DNA of 52,382 nucleotides from Parasulfuritortus sp037446165 (GTDB lineage Bacteria > Pseudomonadota > Gammaproteobacteria > Burkholderiales > Thiobacillaceae). The notes below the pieces were generated by a model. The model made no database searches. It saw nothing but the letters and a program-made list of their open reading frames with translations, and was not told where the DNA came from. Shown piece after piece: positions 1 to 9,960 of the stretch. The stretch lies in NCBI GenBank assembly GCA_037446165.1, contig JBBIJC010000005.1, forward strand, positions 1 through 52,382. Direction: 5' to 3'. The translations under genes and the position numbers were made by a program. How positions within the stretch are numbered: the stretch's first letter is position 1; every line of letters begins with the position of its first letter.

Positions 1-1
1 C

Positions 2-3000
2 TACCAGGTCACGGCGCAGAACAACGGACCGTCGCAGGCGACCGGATTTGCCCTGCATGTGATGCCGAACGCACCCTCGGGCGGGTCGCCTTCGGCCTAT
101 ACCATGGCCTTCAATTCCGTCGTCAGCGCACCGAGCGGCGCCACCTGCTCGCAGCCTGGCGGGGCCGGCACGGATGTGATCTGCTATCTCGGCGCCGACT
201 CGGCCCACAGCGTGATGGCCGCGAACAGCAACGCCATCTTCCAGCTCAAATTCGACACCGGTCCGACGGCGGACGCGCCAGCCTCGTCGATTACCTATTC
301 GACCACGGCTACGGTGAGTTCCAACGAAACCAGTGCCGGCTACGACACCCTGCCAGGCAACAACACGGTGACCGAAACCACCACGGTGCTGCCCAAGACC
401 GACCTGGCTGTCATCTCCAAGACGGTGGACAAGGCCACCGTGAGCATCAACGAGCCCTTCACCTACACCATCGTCGTCGCCAACTACGGTCCCTCGCCGG
501 CCAGCGGGATCAAGGTGACCGACATCCTGCCCGCCGGGCTGGCGGTCAATGGCAGCATTACCGCTACGGCCGGTTCCGGTTTCAGCCTGACCACCAACAG
601 CTGCACCTCTTCCGGTAGTCCGGTCACCGTGACCTGTTCCATGGGCACCCTGCCTGTGGCCAGCGGTTCGGGCGATACACCCAACCTGGTCACCATCACC
701 ATTCCGGTCAAGGCACCTTATCCCAGCTACACCGGGCCATTCGGCAGCAACCTGGCCAATATGGCCTCGATTGCACCGTTGCCGAACACCTCGCGCGATC
801 CGAATTCCGGCAACGACACCTCAAACACGGTGAACGTGCAGGTCCAGAAGTCCAGCATCGCCGGCTACGTCTATACCGACAACAACCGCAATGGCACGAT
901 GGATTCCAACAATACCGAGGGTATCGGTACCGTCACCCTGAAGCTGAGCGGCACGGACAACTTCGGCAATGCGCTCACCAACGTCACGGTGACGACTTCC
1001 AACGTGGCGGCCAGCCGCGGCAACTTCACCTTCGACAACTTGCCGCCCAGTGATGCAAGCGGCTACACCATCGTCGAGACCCAGCCAGCCGGCTACTACG
1101 ACCGGAACGAAACCGCCGGAACGGCGGGTGGCACAGTCGACAACAGCGCCTACGATTCGACCGCGGCCCACAACACCATCAGTGCCATCAATCTGGCGGC
1201 CAACACCGCCGCCACCGGCTATGTCTATCAGGAGTACCAGCAGGCCACGGTCAGCGGTTATGTCTATTCCGACCTGAACAACGATGGCCAGCGTGCGGCC
1301 TCGGGCGAGGCGGGTATCGGCAGTATCACCATCACCTTGACGGGTACCGACTACACGGGTGCGGCGGTCAGCCAGTCCGCCACGACAGCGGCGAACGGCA
1401 GCTACAGCTTCACGGTACCGCCCAGCCAGGCCGCTACCAGTTACACGGTGACGGAGCAGTCCCAGCCTGCCGGTTACTACGACGGCAAGGACCAGGATGG
1501 TGCCGGCAACGTCATTGCCGGCAGTGCCGGGCGCACCGCGCCGGAGAGCATCAGCGTCGGCCAGGTTGACCCCAACGGCAGCTACGCGGAGCGCGACTTC
1601 GGTGAACTGGCCGCGGCCTCGCTCGCCGGCAGTGTGTTTGTCGACAGCAACAGCGACGCGACCCGGCAGGGCAGCGAGACCGGTGGCGTGCCGGGCGTGA
1701 CCATCACCCTGGCGGGTACGGATTATCTTGGGAATCCGGTCTGCCCGACGTCATCCGTGCCAAGCTGCACCTTCACCACCGACGGCAGCGGCAACTATTC
1801 CATCACCGGCCTGCCGCCGGGCACCTACACCATTACCGAAACACCACCCGCGGGCCTGACCCATACCGGTGCCCAGGCCGGCAGCGCCGGTGGTACCGGT
1901 GGCGCGGGCGTGACGGCCATCACCAACGTGACCCTCGGTGCTGGCGTAGCGGCGACCGGCTACTACTTCGGCGAGAATGGTCAATTGCTCACGGGCTACG
2001 TTTACGTCGATCTCAACGGCAACGGCAGCAAGGACGCCGGCGAACCGGGTATTCCTGGCGTGACGGTCACGCTGTCCGGCCAGACCGCGGGTTCGGTCAG
2101 CGTCTGTACCGCCATCTTCCCCAATCCCTGTACTGTGACCACCGGGTCCGACGGCAGCTACAATTTCCTCAGCCTGCCCGCCAGCGATGCGACGGGGTAT
2201 GCCCTGACCGAGCAATCGCAGGCCACGGCACCGCTCTCCAACTATGCTGACGGCGCCGAATCGGTCGGCACGGTCAATGGCCTTACCAAAGGCACATCCA
2301 CGGTCAACGATCAAATCAGCGGCATCGTCATCGCCATCGGCCAGTCCGGCGCTGGCTACGACTTCGGCGAACTGGGCAGCAGCCTGGCCGGAACGGTCTA
2401 TGTCGATGCCAACAACGACGGCGTTCCCCAGGCGGGCGAGACCAAGCTTGCCGGCGTGACGGTGACCCTTTCGGGTACCACCACGTCGGGCGCCAACGTG
2501 TGCACGGTGATTCCGGCTTGCACCGCGACGACCAGCGCCTCCGGTATCTATAGTTTCACCGGTCTGCCGTCCGGCAGCTTCACCGTGACCGAGACCCAGC
2601 CAGCAGCTTATGGCGACGGCAAGGAAGGCACGGGCAGCCCGGCGGGTACAGTGAACAATGCCGCTTTCGGTGCTACCGCAGCCACCAATCAGGTCCAGTC
2701 CATTCCACTGGGCGTCCACCAGAATGGCGCTGGCTATGACTTCGGCGAGCGCACCGGCACGCTGAGCGGCTCGATCTTTAATGATCTGAATGCCAATGGT
2801 GTGCTCGACAGTGGCGAGCCTGGCATAGCGGGCGTTACGGTGACGTTGACTGGTACCGATATCCTCGGCAACCCGGTCAACCAGACCACCACCACGGCCG
2901 CAGACGGCAGCTACGGCTTCAGTGGCCTGCTCACCGCCAACGGCAGTGGCTACACGGTGACCGAGACCCAGCCCACGGGCTGGCTGGATGGCCAGACCAC

Positions 3001-5593
3001 CAAGGGCAAGGAAGATGCCGCGACCTGCGCGGCCTGCAATAACGCCACCGCCAACAAGATCCAGGCGATCCCCTTCCAGCCCGACCACAGCTTCACCGGG
3101 TTCGACTTTGGTGAGGTACTGGGCACCTCGATAGCTGGCCACGTCTATGCCGACGCCAACGACAACAGCACACTGGATAGTGGCGAGGCTCTGGCCGGCG
3201 TAACCCTGACTCTGGCCGGGCAAGATGACCTCGGGGCGGCGGTGAATCTCACCACCACGACCGCCGCCGACGGCAGCTACAGCTTCGCCGGCCTGCGGCC
3301 CAGCGATGCGACCGGCTATACGGTGACGGAGACCCAGCCCGCGGGCCTGGGCGATTATTCGGGCAGCGCCGGCACGACCGTCGGTTCGGCCAGCGGCAGC
3401 GCGGCGCTGAATGTCACCTCCGGCATCGTGCTGGGTTCCGGCGTTGCCGGGAGCGGCTACGATTTCCGCGAGAATGCCTCCAGCCTCACCGGCCTTGTCT
3501 ATCTGGATGCCAACAACAGCGGTACCCAGGACGCCGGTGAGACAGGCATTGCGGGCGTGACGGTGACCCTGTCATGTACCGGTGGCGGCTGCGCCAGCGT
3601 ATGCAGCCTGACCAGTTGCACAAAAACCACCGACGCCAATGGCAGTTACAGCTTCGTCGGCCTGCCTGCCGGCACCTACAGCCTGGTCGAAACCCATCCG
3701 ATCATCTATCAGGATGGCAAGGAAACGGCGGGTACGCTGGGCGGCACGGTCGACAACACGGCATTTGATACGGCGGCTGCCCATAACAGCATCACTGCCA
3801 TATCGGTGGGCGCGAGCCAGGCCGGTGCGGGCTACCTGTTCGGCGAACGTTCAGGCCTCGGTGCCACGGTGTCGGGTACGGTGTGGCTCAATTCGCTGGT
3901 TCACGACACCATCCAGCAAACCGGAGAACCCGGTCTTGCCGGCTGGATCGTCGAGCTGGTTCATGGCGGTACGGTGGTCGCCTCGACCACCACGGGCGCG
4001 GATGGCACGTATTCCCTGACCGGTGCCACACCCGACACTGGCTATGAACTGCGTTTCCGCAACCCGGCCAACAACGACATCTACGGCAATGCCGTGTCTA
4101 CGGAGCCGGGCGTCAACCTGTCAGCGGGAACGATCCAGAATTTGACCGTCTATTCCGGCGCCAACATCGTCAACCAGAATCTGCCCATCGATCCATCAGG
4201 CGTGGTCTACAACTCCATCACCCGCAACCCGGTGGCCGGCGCAACGGTGACCCTCAGCGGTCCAGCCGGCTTTACTGCGGCGAACGTGGTGGGCGGCAGC
4301 CTGACCCAGATTACGGGGAGCGATGGTTATTATCAGTTCCTGCTTCTGGCTGGCGCCCCAGCAGGAACCTACACCTTGGCAGTAAGCAGTTACCCGGCCG
4401 GCTACCTGCCGGCAGTCTCGGCCATCATCCCGCCGACTGCCGGACCGCTTGACCCGGGTGCGGGGCCTGGGAACTATGCCGTCCAGGCCCAGGCCACGGC
4501 GCCCACCGGTGTTCAGCCGACGGTCTATTACCTGAGTTTGACCCTCGGCGGCGGCAAGGCCAACGTGATCAACAACCACATCCCGCTCGACCCCATCCTT
4601 GGCGGGGCCCTGGTGGTGACCAAGACCACGCCGCTGGTCAACGTGGCCAAGGGTGATCTGGTGCCGTATACCGTGACCGCCACCAACACCCTGTCTGCGA
4701 CGATTCCCAACATCGACGTGCGCGACCAGATTCCGCCCGGTTTCAAGTACCGCAGCGGCAGCGCCACTTTCAACGGCATCCATGTGGAGCCGACCGTGGC
4801 GGGGCGCAACCTGACCTGGGCCAACCAGACCTTTGCCGCCAGCGAGAAGAAGACCTACAAGCTGGTTCTGGTGGTGGGCAGCGGCGTCTCGGAAGGCAAA
4901 TACGTGAATACGGCCTGGGCGCTGAACAATCTGGTCAACACGGCAGTTTCCAACACGGCCACGGCCACGGTGCAGGTGGTGCCGGACCCGACCTTCGACT
5001 GCTCCGATCTGATCGGCAAGGTGTTCGACGACCGGAACGCCAATGGCTACCAGGATCAGGGCGAGCCGGGCATCCCCAACGTGCGGGTCGCAACGGTGCG
5101 CGGCCTGCTGGTCACGACCGATGCCGACGGGCGCTTCCACGTGGCCTGTGCCGACATCCCGCAGTCCGACATCGGCAGCAATTTCATCATGAAGCTGGAC
5201 GAGCGCACCCTGCCATCAGGTTACCGGCTGACCACCGAGAATCCGCGCGTGGTGCGCACCACACGGGGCAAGATGGTCAAGCTCAACTTCGGCGCGACCA
5301 TCCACAAGGTGTTCCGCCTGGAAGTGGACGGTCGTGCCTTCGTCGATCGGGCTGACGATCTGCTGCCGGAATGGGCGGACAAGGTGAAGGCGCTGGTGCC
5401 GCAATTGCGCGAGCGTCCTTCTGTGCTGCGCATTGCGTACCGGCTGAATGACAACGAGTCGCCGGATCAGGCCAATCGCCGGATTCGAGCCCTCAATGCA
5501 AGGATCAGTAAGGTGTATGACGAGGATAAGAAGGACAGTCCGCCGTTGATTGTCGAAACGGAAGTCGTGGCTGAGAAGGGGGTGCGGAAATGA
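2..5593 (+). CDS. Giant SdrD-B/DUF11 repeat surface protein (5' end outside window)
   Basis: The reading frame is open from base 2, so the N-terminus and any signal peptide lie upstream; about 1863 residues are visible. Two DUF11-like modules (nt 2 to about 400 and about 400-850; 'NYGPSPASGIKVTDILPAG') precede nine SdrD-B-like repeats starting near nt 860, 1250, 1621, 1990, 2385, 2764, 3132, 3488 and 3868. Most open with G-x-V-[YF]-x-D followed by a calcium-loop-like stretch such as DLNGNGSKDAGE. A carboxypeptidase-regulatory-like module (about 4195), a third DUF11 (about 4600-4980) and a last SdrD-B repeat (about 4990-5290) follow. The C-terminus (about 5320-5560) weakly resembles a degenerate OmpA domain. 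Family knowledge: such repeats form stiff, calcium-stabilised stalks on the cell surface. Inference: an adhesin or envelope-anchored stalk working with the next gene, whose start overlaps this stop by 4 nt. The specific ligand is unknown. Confidence 0.85.
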   Translation, partial: YQVTAQNNGPSQATGFALHVMPNAPSGGSPSAYTMAFNSVVSAPSGATCSQPGGAGTDVICYLGADSAHSVMAANSNAIFQLKFDTGPTADAPASSITYSTTATVSSNETSAGYDTLPGNNTVTETTTVLPKTDLAVISKTVDKATVSINEPFTYTIVVANYGPSPASGIKVTDILPAGLAVNGSITATAGSGFSLTTNSCTSSGSPVTVTCSMGTLPVASGSGDTPNLVTITIPVKAPYPSYTGPFGSNLANMASIAPLPNTSRDPNSGNDTSNTVNVQVQKSSIAGYVYTDNNRNGTMDSNNTEGIGTVTLKLSGTDNFGNALTNVTVTTSNVAASRGNFTFDNLPPSDASGYTIVETQPAGYYDRNETAGTAGGTVDNSAYDSTAAHNTISAINLAANTAATGYVYQEYQQATVSGYVYSDLNNDGQRAASGEAGIGSITITLTGTDYTGAAVSQSATTAANGSYSFTVPPSQAATSYTVTEQSQPAGYYDGKDQDGAGNVIAGSAGRTAPESISVGQVDPNGSYAERDFGELAAASLAGSVFVDSNSDATRQGSETGGVPGVTITLAGTDYLGNPVCPTSSVPSCTFTTDGSGNYSITGLPPGTYTITETPPAGLTHTGAQAGSAGGTGGAGVTAITNVTLGAGVAATGYYFGENGQLLTGYVYVDLNGNGSKDAGEPGIPGVTVTLSGQTAGSVSVCTAIFPNPCTVTTGSDGSYNFLSLPASDATGYALTEQSQATAPLSNYADGAESVGTVNGLTKGTSTVNDQISGIVIAIGQSGAGYDFGELGSSLAGTVYVDANNDGVPQAGETKLAGVTVTLSGTTTSGANVCTVIPACTATTSASGIYSFTGLPSGSFTVTETQPAAYGDGKEGTGSPAGTVNNAAFGATAATNQVQSIPLGVHQNGAGYDFGERTGTLSGSIFNDLNANGVLDSGEPGIAGVTVTLTGTDILGNPVNQTTTTAADGSYGFSGLLTANGSGYTVTETQPTGWLDGQTTKGKEDAATCAACNNATANKIQAIPFQPDHSFTGFDFGEVLGTSIAGHVYADANDNSTLDSGEALAGVTLTLAGQDDLGAAVNLTTTTAADGSYSFAGLRPSDATGYTVTETQPAGLGDYSGSAGTTVGSASGSAALNVTSGIVLGSGVAGSGYDFRENASSLTGLVYLDANNSGTQDAGETGIAGVTVTLSCTGGGCASVCSLTSCTKTTDANGSYSFVGLPAGTYSLVETHPIIYQDGKETAGTLGGTVDNTAFDTAAAHNSITAISVGASQAGAGYLFGERSGLGATVSGTVWLNSLVHDTIQQTGEPGLAGWIVELVHGGTVVASTTTGADGTYSLTGATPDTGYELRFRNPANNDIYGNAVSTEPGVNLSAGTIQNLTVYSGANIVNQNLPIDPSGVVYNSITRNPVAGATVTLSGPAGFTAANVVGGSLTQITGSDGYYQFLLLAGAPAGTYTLAVSSYPAGYLPAVSAIIPPTAGPLDPGAGPGNYAVQAQATAPTGVQPTVYYLSLTLGGGKANVINNHIPLDPILGGALVVTKTTPLVNVAKGDLVPYTVTATNTLSATIPNIDVRDQIPPGFKYRSGSATFNGIHVEPTVAGRNLTWANQTFAASEKKTYKLVLVVGSGVSEGKYVNTAWALNNLVNTAVSNTATATVQVVPDPTFDCSDLIGKVFDDRNANGYQDQGEPGIPNVRVATVRGLLVTTDADGRFHVACADIPQSDIGSNFIMKLDERTLPSGYRLTTENPRVVRTTRGKMVKLNFGATIHKVFRLEVDGRAFVDRADDLLPEWADKVKALVPQLRERPSVLRIAYRLNDNESPDQANRRIRALNARISKVYDEDKKDSPPLIVETEVVAEKGVRK

Positions 5594-8500
5594 TGCGCGC
5601 CGCCTTCAACAAGAAGCCGCTGCATGCAGCGGTCATGTCTGCCCTGGTTGTCTTGGCCGGTATTTCGAACGCGTCGTCCGCCGATGATGCGAACGCGGGA
5701 AAACGCATTGACAACGGACGGGTCGATACCCACGTGATTCCGCCGCCGACGGAATGGCAGCCTGCGATGCCTTATGCGCTGCCGTCCGGCGTCACCTTGC
5801 AAGAGGTGAGCGCGATGAAGGCGGCCAATGCCACACTCCCGATAACGCCTCCTCAGGTCAGCAAGGAACTAAGTGAACAGGAAGTCGGTGCACTTTTCGT
5901 ATCAGGCAAGGCTGTCCTTACCGAGGCGGCGACGAAGAATCTCGATGCCTTCGCAAATCAACTCCAGGACAAGGCCGACCTGCGTCTTTCCGTAGTGGGA
6001 CATACCGATAGCCAGCACATGTCGGCGCCGACCCGGAAGTTGTTCGGGAATAACCAGGGGCTCTCGGAAGCGCGTGCACTTGCGGTGGCGGATTACCTGA
6101 TGCATGCGCTCAATCTGGCCCCGTCGCAGGTGGCCATGAGCGGCAAAGGCAAGGCCGAGCCGGTGGCGAACAACGCTACGCCCGAAGGCATGGCCCGCAA
6201 CCGTCGGGTCGAGGTGACGGTCTGGTACAAGGCTCCGGTCGTGGTCACGCCACCGCCGGTGGCGGCTCCCGCGCCAGTTGTCCGTGCCCCTTGTGCGGCC
6301 GAGGCCACCGATGCCGACTTGCCGTTCCGGATCACGGTGGATGGTGAGCCGGTTGTCCTGACCGAGCCGAACAACGAGGCCGATCGCCAGCGTTGTACCG
6401 ATGTGGCGTTGGCCAAGGCCGACATCCAGGTCAAATACGATGACCTGTCGGTCCGGCCGGCACTGAATGTCTGGGCGACGCCGGATGCGGTGGTTTCCGG
6501 TGAAGGCGTGAGTTTCCGCAGCTATAGCAATTACGTCGTCTGGCTGCGCCAGGCCGAGGTCCGCATTTTCCGGAAGGGGCAGACTCCGGAAGCGACGCCT
6601 CTGGCGGTCCTGCCGATCGAATGGGAGAAACCCGCTGCCTGGACCGTGCCAGCGGACGGTGGTGAGTATCTCTACCTGCTGCGGGTTTACGACGAGAAGG
6701 GCCGGTTCGACGAGACTTCCCTCAAGTCGCTTGCGGTCACTACCCACTCCCGGCCTTTGGCCGATGCCGATACGGCCGCCCGCGAGGCATTGACCGGATG
6801 GGGTGAGAGCTCCCTTTCCGTGCGCAATATTCCGGTCAAGGGCGGAACGATCACGGTCAGCGGAAGCGAGCTCAAACCGGGCGAGCACGTGTCGGCGCTG
6901 GGCATGCCGATCCCGGTCGATGCCAAAGGCCGTTTCGTTCTGCGCCAGATACTGCCGACCGGGCCTCAGACGGTCGAGGTGAAGGTTGCCGGGCAGGATG
7001 GGCGGACGTTCTCGTTCCGGCGCAACCTCACGATCCCGGATAACGACTGGTTCTACGTCGCGATCGGCGATCTGACTGCCGGTCGCAACCGGGTCACCGG
7101 GCCGGCCGAACTGGTGACCGGCGACACCCAGCATTACAACAACGAAACCTATATCGACGGACGCGGCGCCTTCTACCTCAAGGGCAAGGTCAAGGGCGAC
7201 TGGTTGCTGACGGCCGCCGCCGACACCGGCGGTCAGCCGCTCAAGGATCTGTTCAGCAATTTCTCGTCCAAAGACCCGAATTACCTGCTGCGCAACATCG
7301 ATCCCAACGCCTATTACCCGGTATATGGCGACGACAGCACGACGCTGGACGACGCGCCGACCCAGGGCAAGTTCTACGTGCGTCTGGAAAAGGGCAATTC
7401 CCGCATCCTGTGGGGCAACTTCAAGACCCAGTGGACGGGCAGCGAACTGGTCCAGTATTCGCGCGGGTTGTATGGCGCCAATGTCCATTATGGTTCGGAG
7501 GCCGCGACTTCGTTCGGCACCCGGCGCACCGATGTCGATGCCTTCGCCGCCGATCCGGGCACCCTGGCCTCGCGCGACGAATTCCGCGGCACCGGTGGCT
7601 CGCTCTACTACCTGCACAACATGGACATCACCCAGGGTTCCGAGCAGGTGTGGGTGGAGGTGCGCGACAAGGATTCCGGGCTGGTGATCGAACGCAAGGA
7701 ACTGACCCCGGCCCAGGACTACGATATCGACTATCTGCAGGGCCGCCTCATGCTGCGCGAGCCACTGTCTTCGAGCGCAGGCGGGGGCGGGCTGGTGTTC
7801 ACCTCGGCGGTCAATGGACAGCCGCTGTATCTGGTCACGACCTATGAATTCGTTCCGGGTCTGACCGCGCTGAGCGATCTGGCGACCGGGCTGCATGCCA
7901 GTCACTGGCTGAACGACATGGTGCGCATCGGCCTGACCACCTACCACCAGGGCTCCAGTGGCGCCGACCAGACCCTGAAGGGTGCCGATGTCATGGTGCG
8001 CATTGCGCCGGGCACGACGGTCAAGGCCGAACTGGCCCATTCATCCGGGGCCGGAACCGGGGCCAATACCTCGATCGATGGCGGTTTTGGTTTCAACGGG
8101 CTGACTGCCACTGGCCAGGATGCCACGGCCAGGCGAATCGATGCCACGGTCGACCTGTCCGAAATTACCAAGGGCGGGCAGGGCAAGGTCGACGCCTACT
8201 GGCAGGACAAGGACCGGGGCTTCTCCGGTCCGGGCCAGATCGCGACCAATGGCGAGGCCGTGCGCCAGGAAGGCATCAAGGCCACGCTGCCGTTGGGCAA
8301 GGCGGACGAGGTCTCGGCCAAGGTCGATGTGCGCGATGCCGAGAGCCAGGACACCTCCAATCAGGAGCTGGCCTGGAAGCACCGCGTCAATGACGAATGG
8401 GCGCTGTCGTTGGGCGCTCGTCATGACCAGCGCACCACGTTCATTGCCAGTGCGAGCCCGATCCTGTCCGAGGACGGCAGCCGTACCGACGTGATCCTGC

Positions 8501-9750
8501 GGACCGATTACACCCCGGACAAGAAGAACGGCAAGCCGGGCGAGAAGGAAGACTGGTCGAGCTATGGTTTTGTCCAGGGCACGGCGGAACGCAGCGGAAG
8601 CCGGAGCGAAAACAATCGCGGCGGTGTGGGCGGCAGCTGGCAGATTACTGACAGACTGAAGGCCAATGTCGAAGCCTCGGATGGCAGCTTGGGGCCGGGT
8701 GGCAAGCTGGGCACGGAGTACCGGGTGTCGGACCGGAGCAATGCCTACCTGAACTATCAGCTGGAAACCGAGAATCCCGACTCGTATTACCGCGGCAGCA
8801 CCGGAACCTGGGTGACCGGCGCCGATTACCGGGTCAGCGACCGGGCGCGACTGTTCGGCGAATCGCGCATGAGCAATGGTGCAGGGCCGGTAAGCCTGAC
8901 CCATGCCTTCGGGGTCGACCTGGCGCCGAATGATCGCTGGAACTACGGCGCCAAGTTCGAGACCGGCAAGGTCAGCGATCCTCTGGCGGGCGATCTGAAA
9001 CGTGACGCGGTTGCGCTATCGCTCGGCTACAAGTACGAGAAGATCAAGTATGCGGGCAGCCTGGAGTATCGCAACGAGGAGAGTTCGGCAATCGGCACGG
9101 CAAGCAGTACCCGGCATGTCTGGCTGATGCGCAATACCCTGGGCTATCAGTACGACCCGGCCTGGCGGTTGCTCGGCAAGCTGAACTTCTCTGCCAGCGA
9201 CAACAGCCAGGGCGCCTTCTACGATGGCGACTATCACGAGTTCGTGCTCGGCGCCGCCTATCGCCCGGTCGATAACGATCGCTGGAATACCCTGTTCAAG
9301 TACACCAATTTCTACAACTTGCCTTCTCCGGGCCAGGTCGCGCCTTCCGGTACGACAGCGGACTACGCGCAGAAGAGCCAGGTGTTCTCGCTGGACACGA
9401 TTTACGATGTCCGCCCGTGGCTTTCCCTGGGCTTCAAATACGGCTTGCGGATCGGGGAGTTGAAAGACACCAAGGTTGGCGGCGACTGGTATTCGAGCCG
9501 GGCGGATCTGGTGGTCGTGCGGGCAGATTGGCATTGGGTGAAGGAATGGGATGCCGTGGCGGAAGTGCGGGATCTGCGCGTTCAGGACGCTCAGGATTCA
9601 AACGCTGGCGCACTGCTGGCGGTCTACCGTCATCTTGGCGAGAACCTGAAGCTTGGGGTCGGGTACAACTTCACCAATTATTCGGACGATCTGACCGACC
9701 TGTCATACCGTAGCCATGGTTGGTTCATCAACGCAGTGGCGAAATACTAA
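5590..9750 (+). CDS. OmpA-domain outer-membrane beta-barrel protein
   Basis: 1386 residues. The start at 5590 has a purine-rich AAGGGGG about 7 nt upstream and overlaps the previous stop as ATGA. A signal peptide is evident (residues 1 to about 31, hydrophobic core AAVMSALVVLAGI). Residues about 98-214 are an OmpA-like peptidoglycan-binding domain: GHTDS at 137-141, NQGLSEARA at 155-163 and the terminal NRRVEV. A Pro/Ala linker (about 215-235) leads to an Ig-like middle region. From about residue 485 ('DWFYVAIGDLTAGRN') to the end, alternating polar/aromatic strands suggest a large outer-membrane barrel, ending in the aromatic '...FINAVAKY'. The order OmpA domain then barrel is the reverse of classical OmpA. 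Inference: it anchors, exports or scaffolds the giant repeat protein encoded upstream. Transport activity is not shown by the sequence. Confidence 0.8.
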   Translation: MMRAAFNKKPLHAAVMSALVVLAGISNASSADDANAGKRIDNGRVDTHVIPPPTEWQPAMPYALPSGVTLQEVSAMKAANATLPITPPQVSKELSEQEVGALFVSGKAVLTEAATKNLDAFANQLQDKADLRLSVVGHTDSQHMSAPTRKLFGNNQGLSEARALAVADYLMHALNLAPSQVAMSGKGKAEPVANNATPEGMARNRRVEVTVWYKAPVVVTPPPVAAPAPVVRAPCAAEATDADLPFRITVDGEPVVLTEPNNEADRQRCTDVALAKADIQVKYDDLSVRPALNVWATPDAVVSGEGVSFRSYSNYVVWLRQAEVRIFRKGQTPEATPLAVLPIEWEKPAAWTVPADGGEYLYLLRVYDEKGRFDETSLKSLAVTTHSRPLADADTAAREALTGWGESSLSVRNIPVKGGTITVSGSELKPGEHVSALGMPIPVDAKGRFVLRQILPTGPQTVEVKVAGQDGRTFSFRRNLTIPDNDWFYVAIGDLTAGRNRVTGPAELVTGDTQHYNNETYIDGRGAFYLKGKVKGDWLLTAAADTGGQPLKDLFSNFSSKDPNYLLRNIDPNAYYPVYGDDSTTLDDAPTQGKFYVRLEKGNSRILWGNFKTQWTGSELVQYSRGLYGANVHYGSEAATSFGTRRTDVDAFAADPGTLASRDEFRGTGGSLYYLHNMDITQGSEQVWVEVRDKDSGLVIERKELTPAQDYDIDYLQGRLMLREPLSSSAGGGGLVFTSAVNGQPLYLVTTYEFVPGLTALSDLATGLHASHWLNDMVRIGLTTYHQGSSGADQTLKGADVMVRIAPGTTVKAELAHSSGAGTGANTSIDGGFGFNGLTATGQDATARRIDATVDLSEITKGGQGKVDAYWQDKDRGFSGPGQIATNGEAVRQEGIKATLPLGKADEVSAKVDVRDAESQDTSNQELAWKHRVNDEWALSLGARHDQRTTFIASASPILSEDGSRTDVILRTDYTPDKKNGKPGEKEDWSSYGFVQGTAERSGSRSENNRGGVGGSWQITDRLKANVEASDGSLGPGGKLGTEYRVSDRSNAYLNYQLETENPDSYYRGSTGTWVTGADYRVSDRARLFGESRMSNGAGPVSLTHAFGVDLAPNDRWNYGAKFETGKVSDPLAGDLKRDAVALSLGYKYEKIKYAGSLEYRNEESSAIGTASSTRHVWLMRNTLGYQYDPAWRLLGKLNFSASDNSQGAFYDGDYHEFVLGAAYRPVDNDRWNTLFKYTNFYNLPSPGQVAPSGTTADYAQKSQVFSLDTIYDVRPWLSLGFKYGLRIGELKDTKVGGDWYSSRADLVVVRADWHWVKEWDAVAEVRDLRVQDAQDSNAGALLAVYRHLGENLKLGVGYNFTNYSDDLTDLSYRSHGWFINAVAKY

Positions 9751-9960
9751 AGCACCGCGACCTGACGCCGCCGCCTCGTGATCTGGAGCCAGCGCCGGTC
9801 GGCGTTGCTCGTTCGCTTCCTGTGCGGGGTCGGGCCGGCAGTTTGGCAAAATGCGCGATGATCTTCACCTTGGGGCTGGGGCTTGTCTTCCAGAGCGCCT
9901 TTGTCCGTATACACACTCAAGGCAAGGAGCCCTGCCGAGCGGCTTGCTTGACGGCTACGG

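Noticed and set aside
1751..3223. 490-residue minus-strand open frame opposite the SdrD-B repeats
   Set aside because: Repetitive Gly/Ala/Val/Arg sequence that mirrors the repeat pattern of the sense gene; no recognisable domain.
4196..5140. 314-residue minus-strand open frame opposite the giant protein
   Set aside because: No ribosome site or family similarity; sense strand encodes recognisable DUF11 and SdrD-B modules.
5902..8040. 712-residue minus-strand open frame opposite the OmpA-barrel gene
   Set aside because: Composition is that of an antisense shadow in GC-rich DNA; the plus-strand frame has a signal peptide, an OmpA domain and barrel features.
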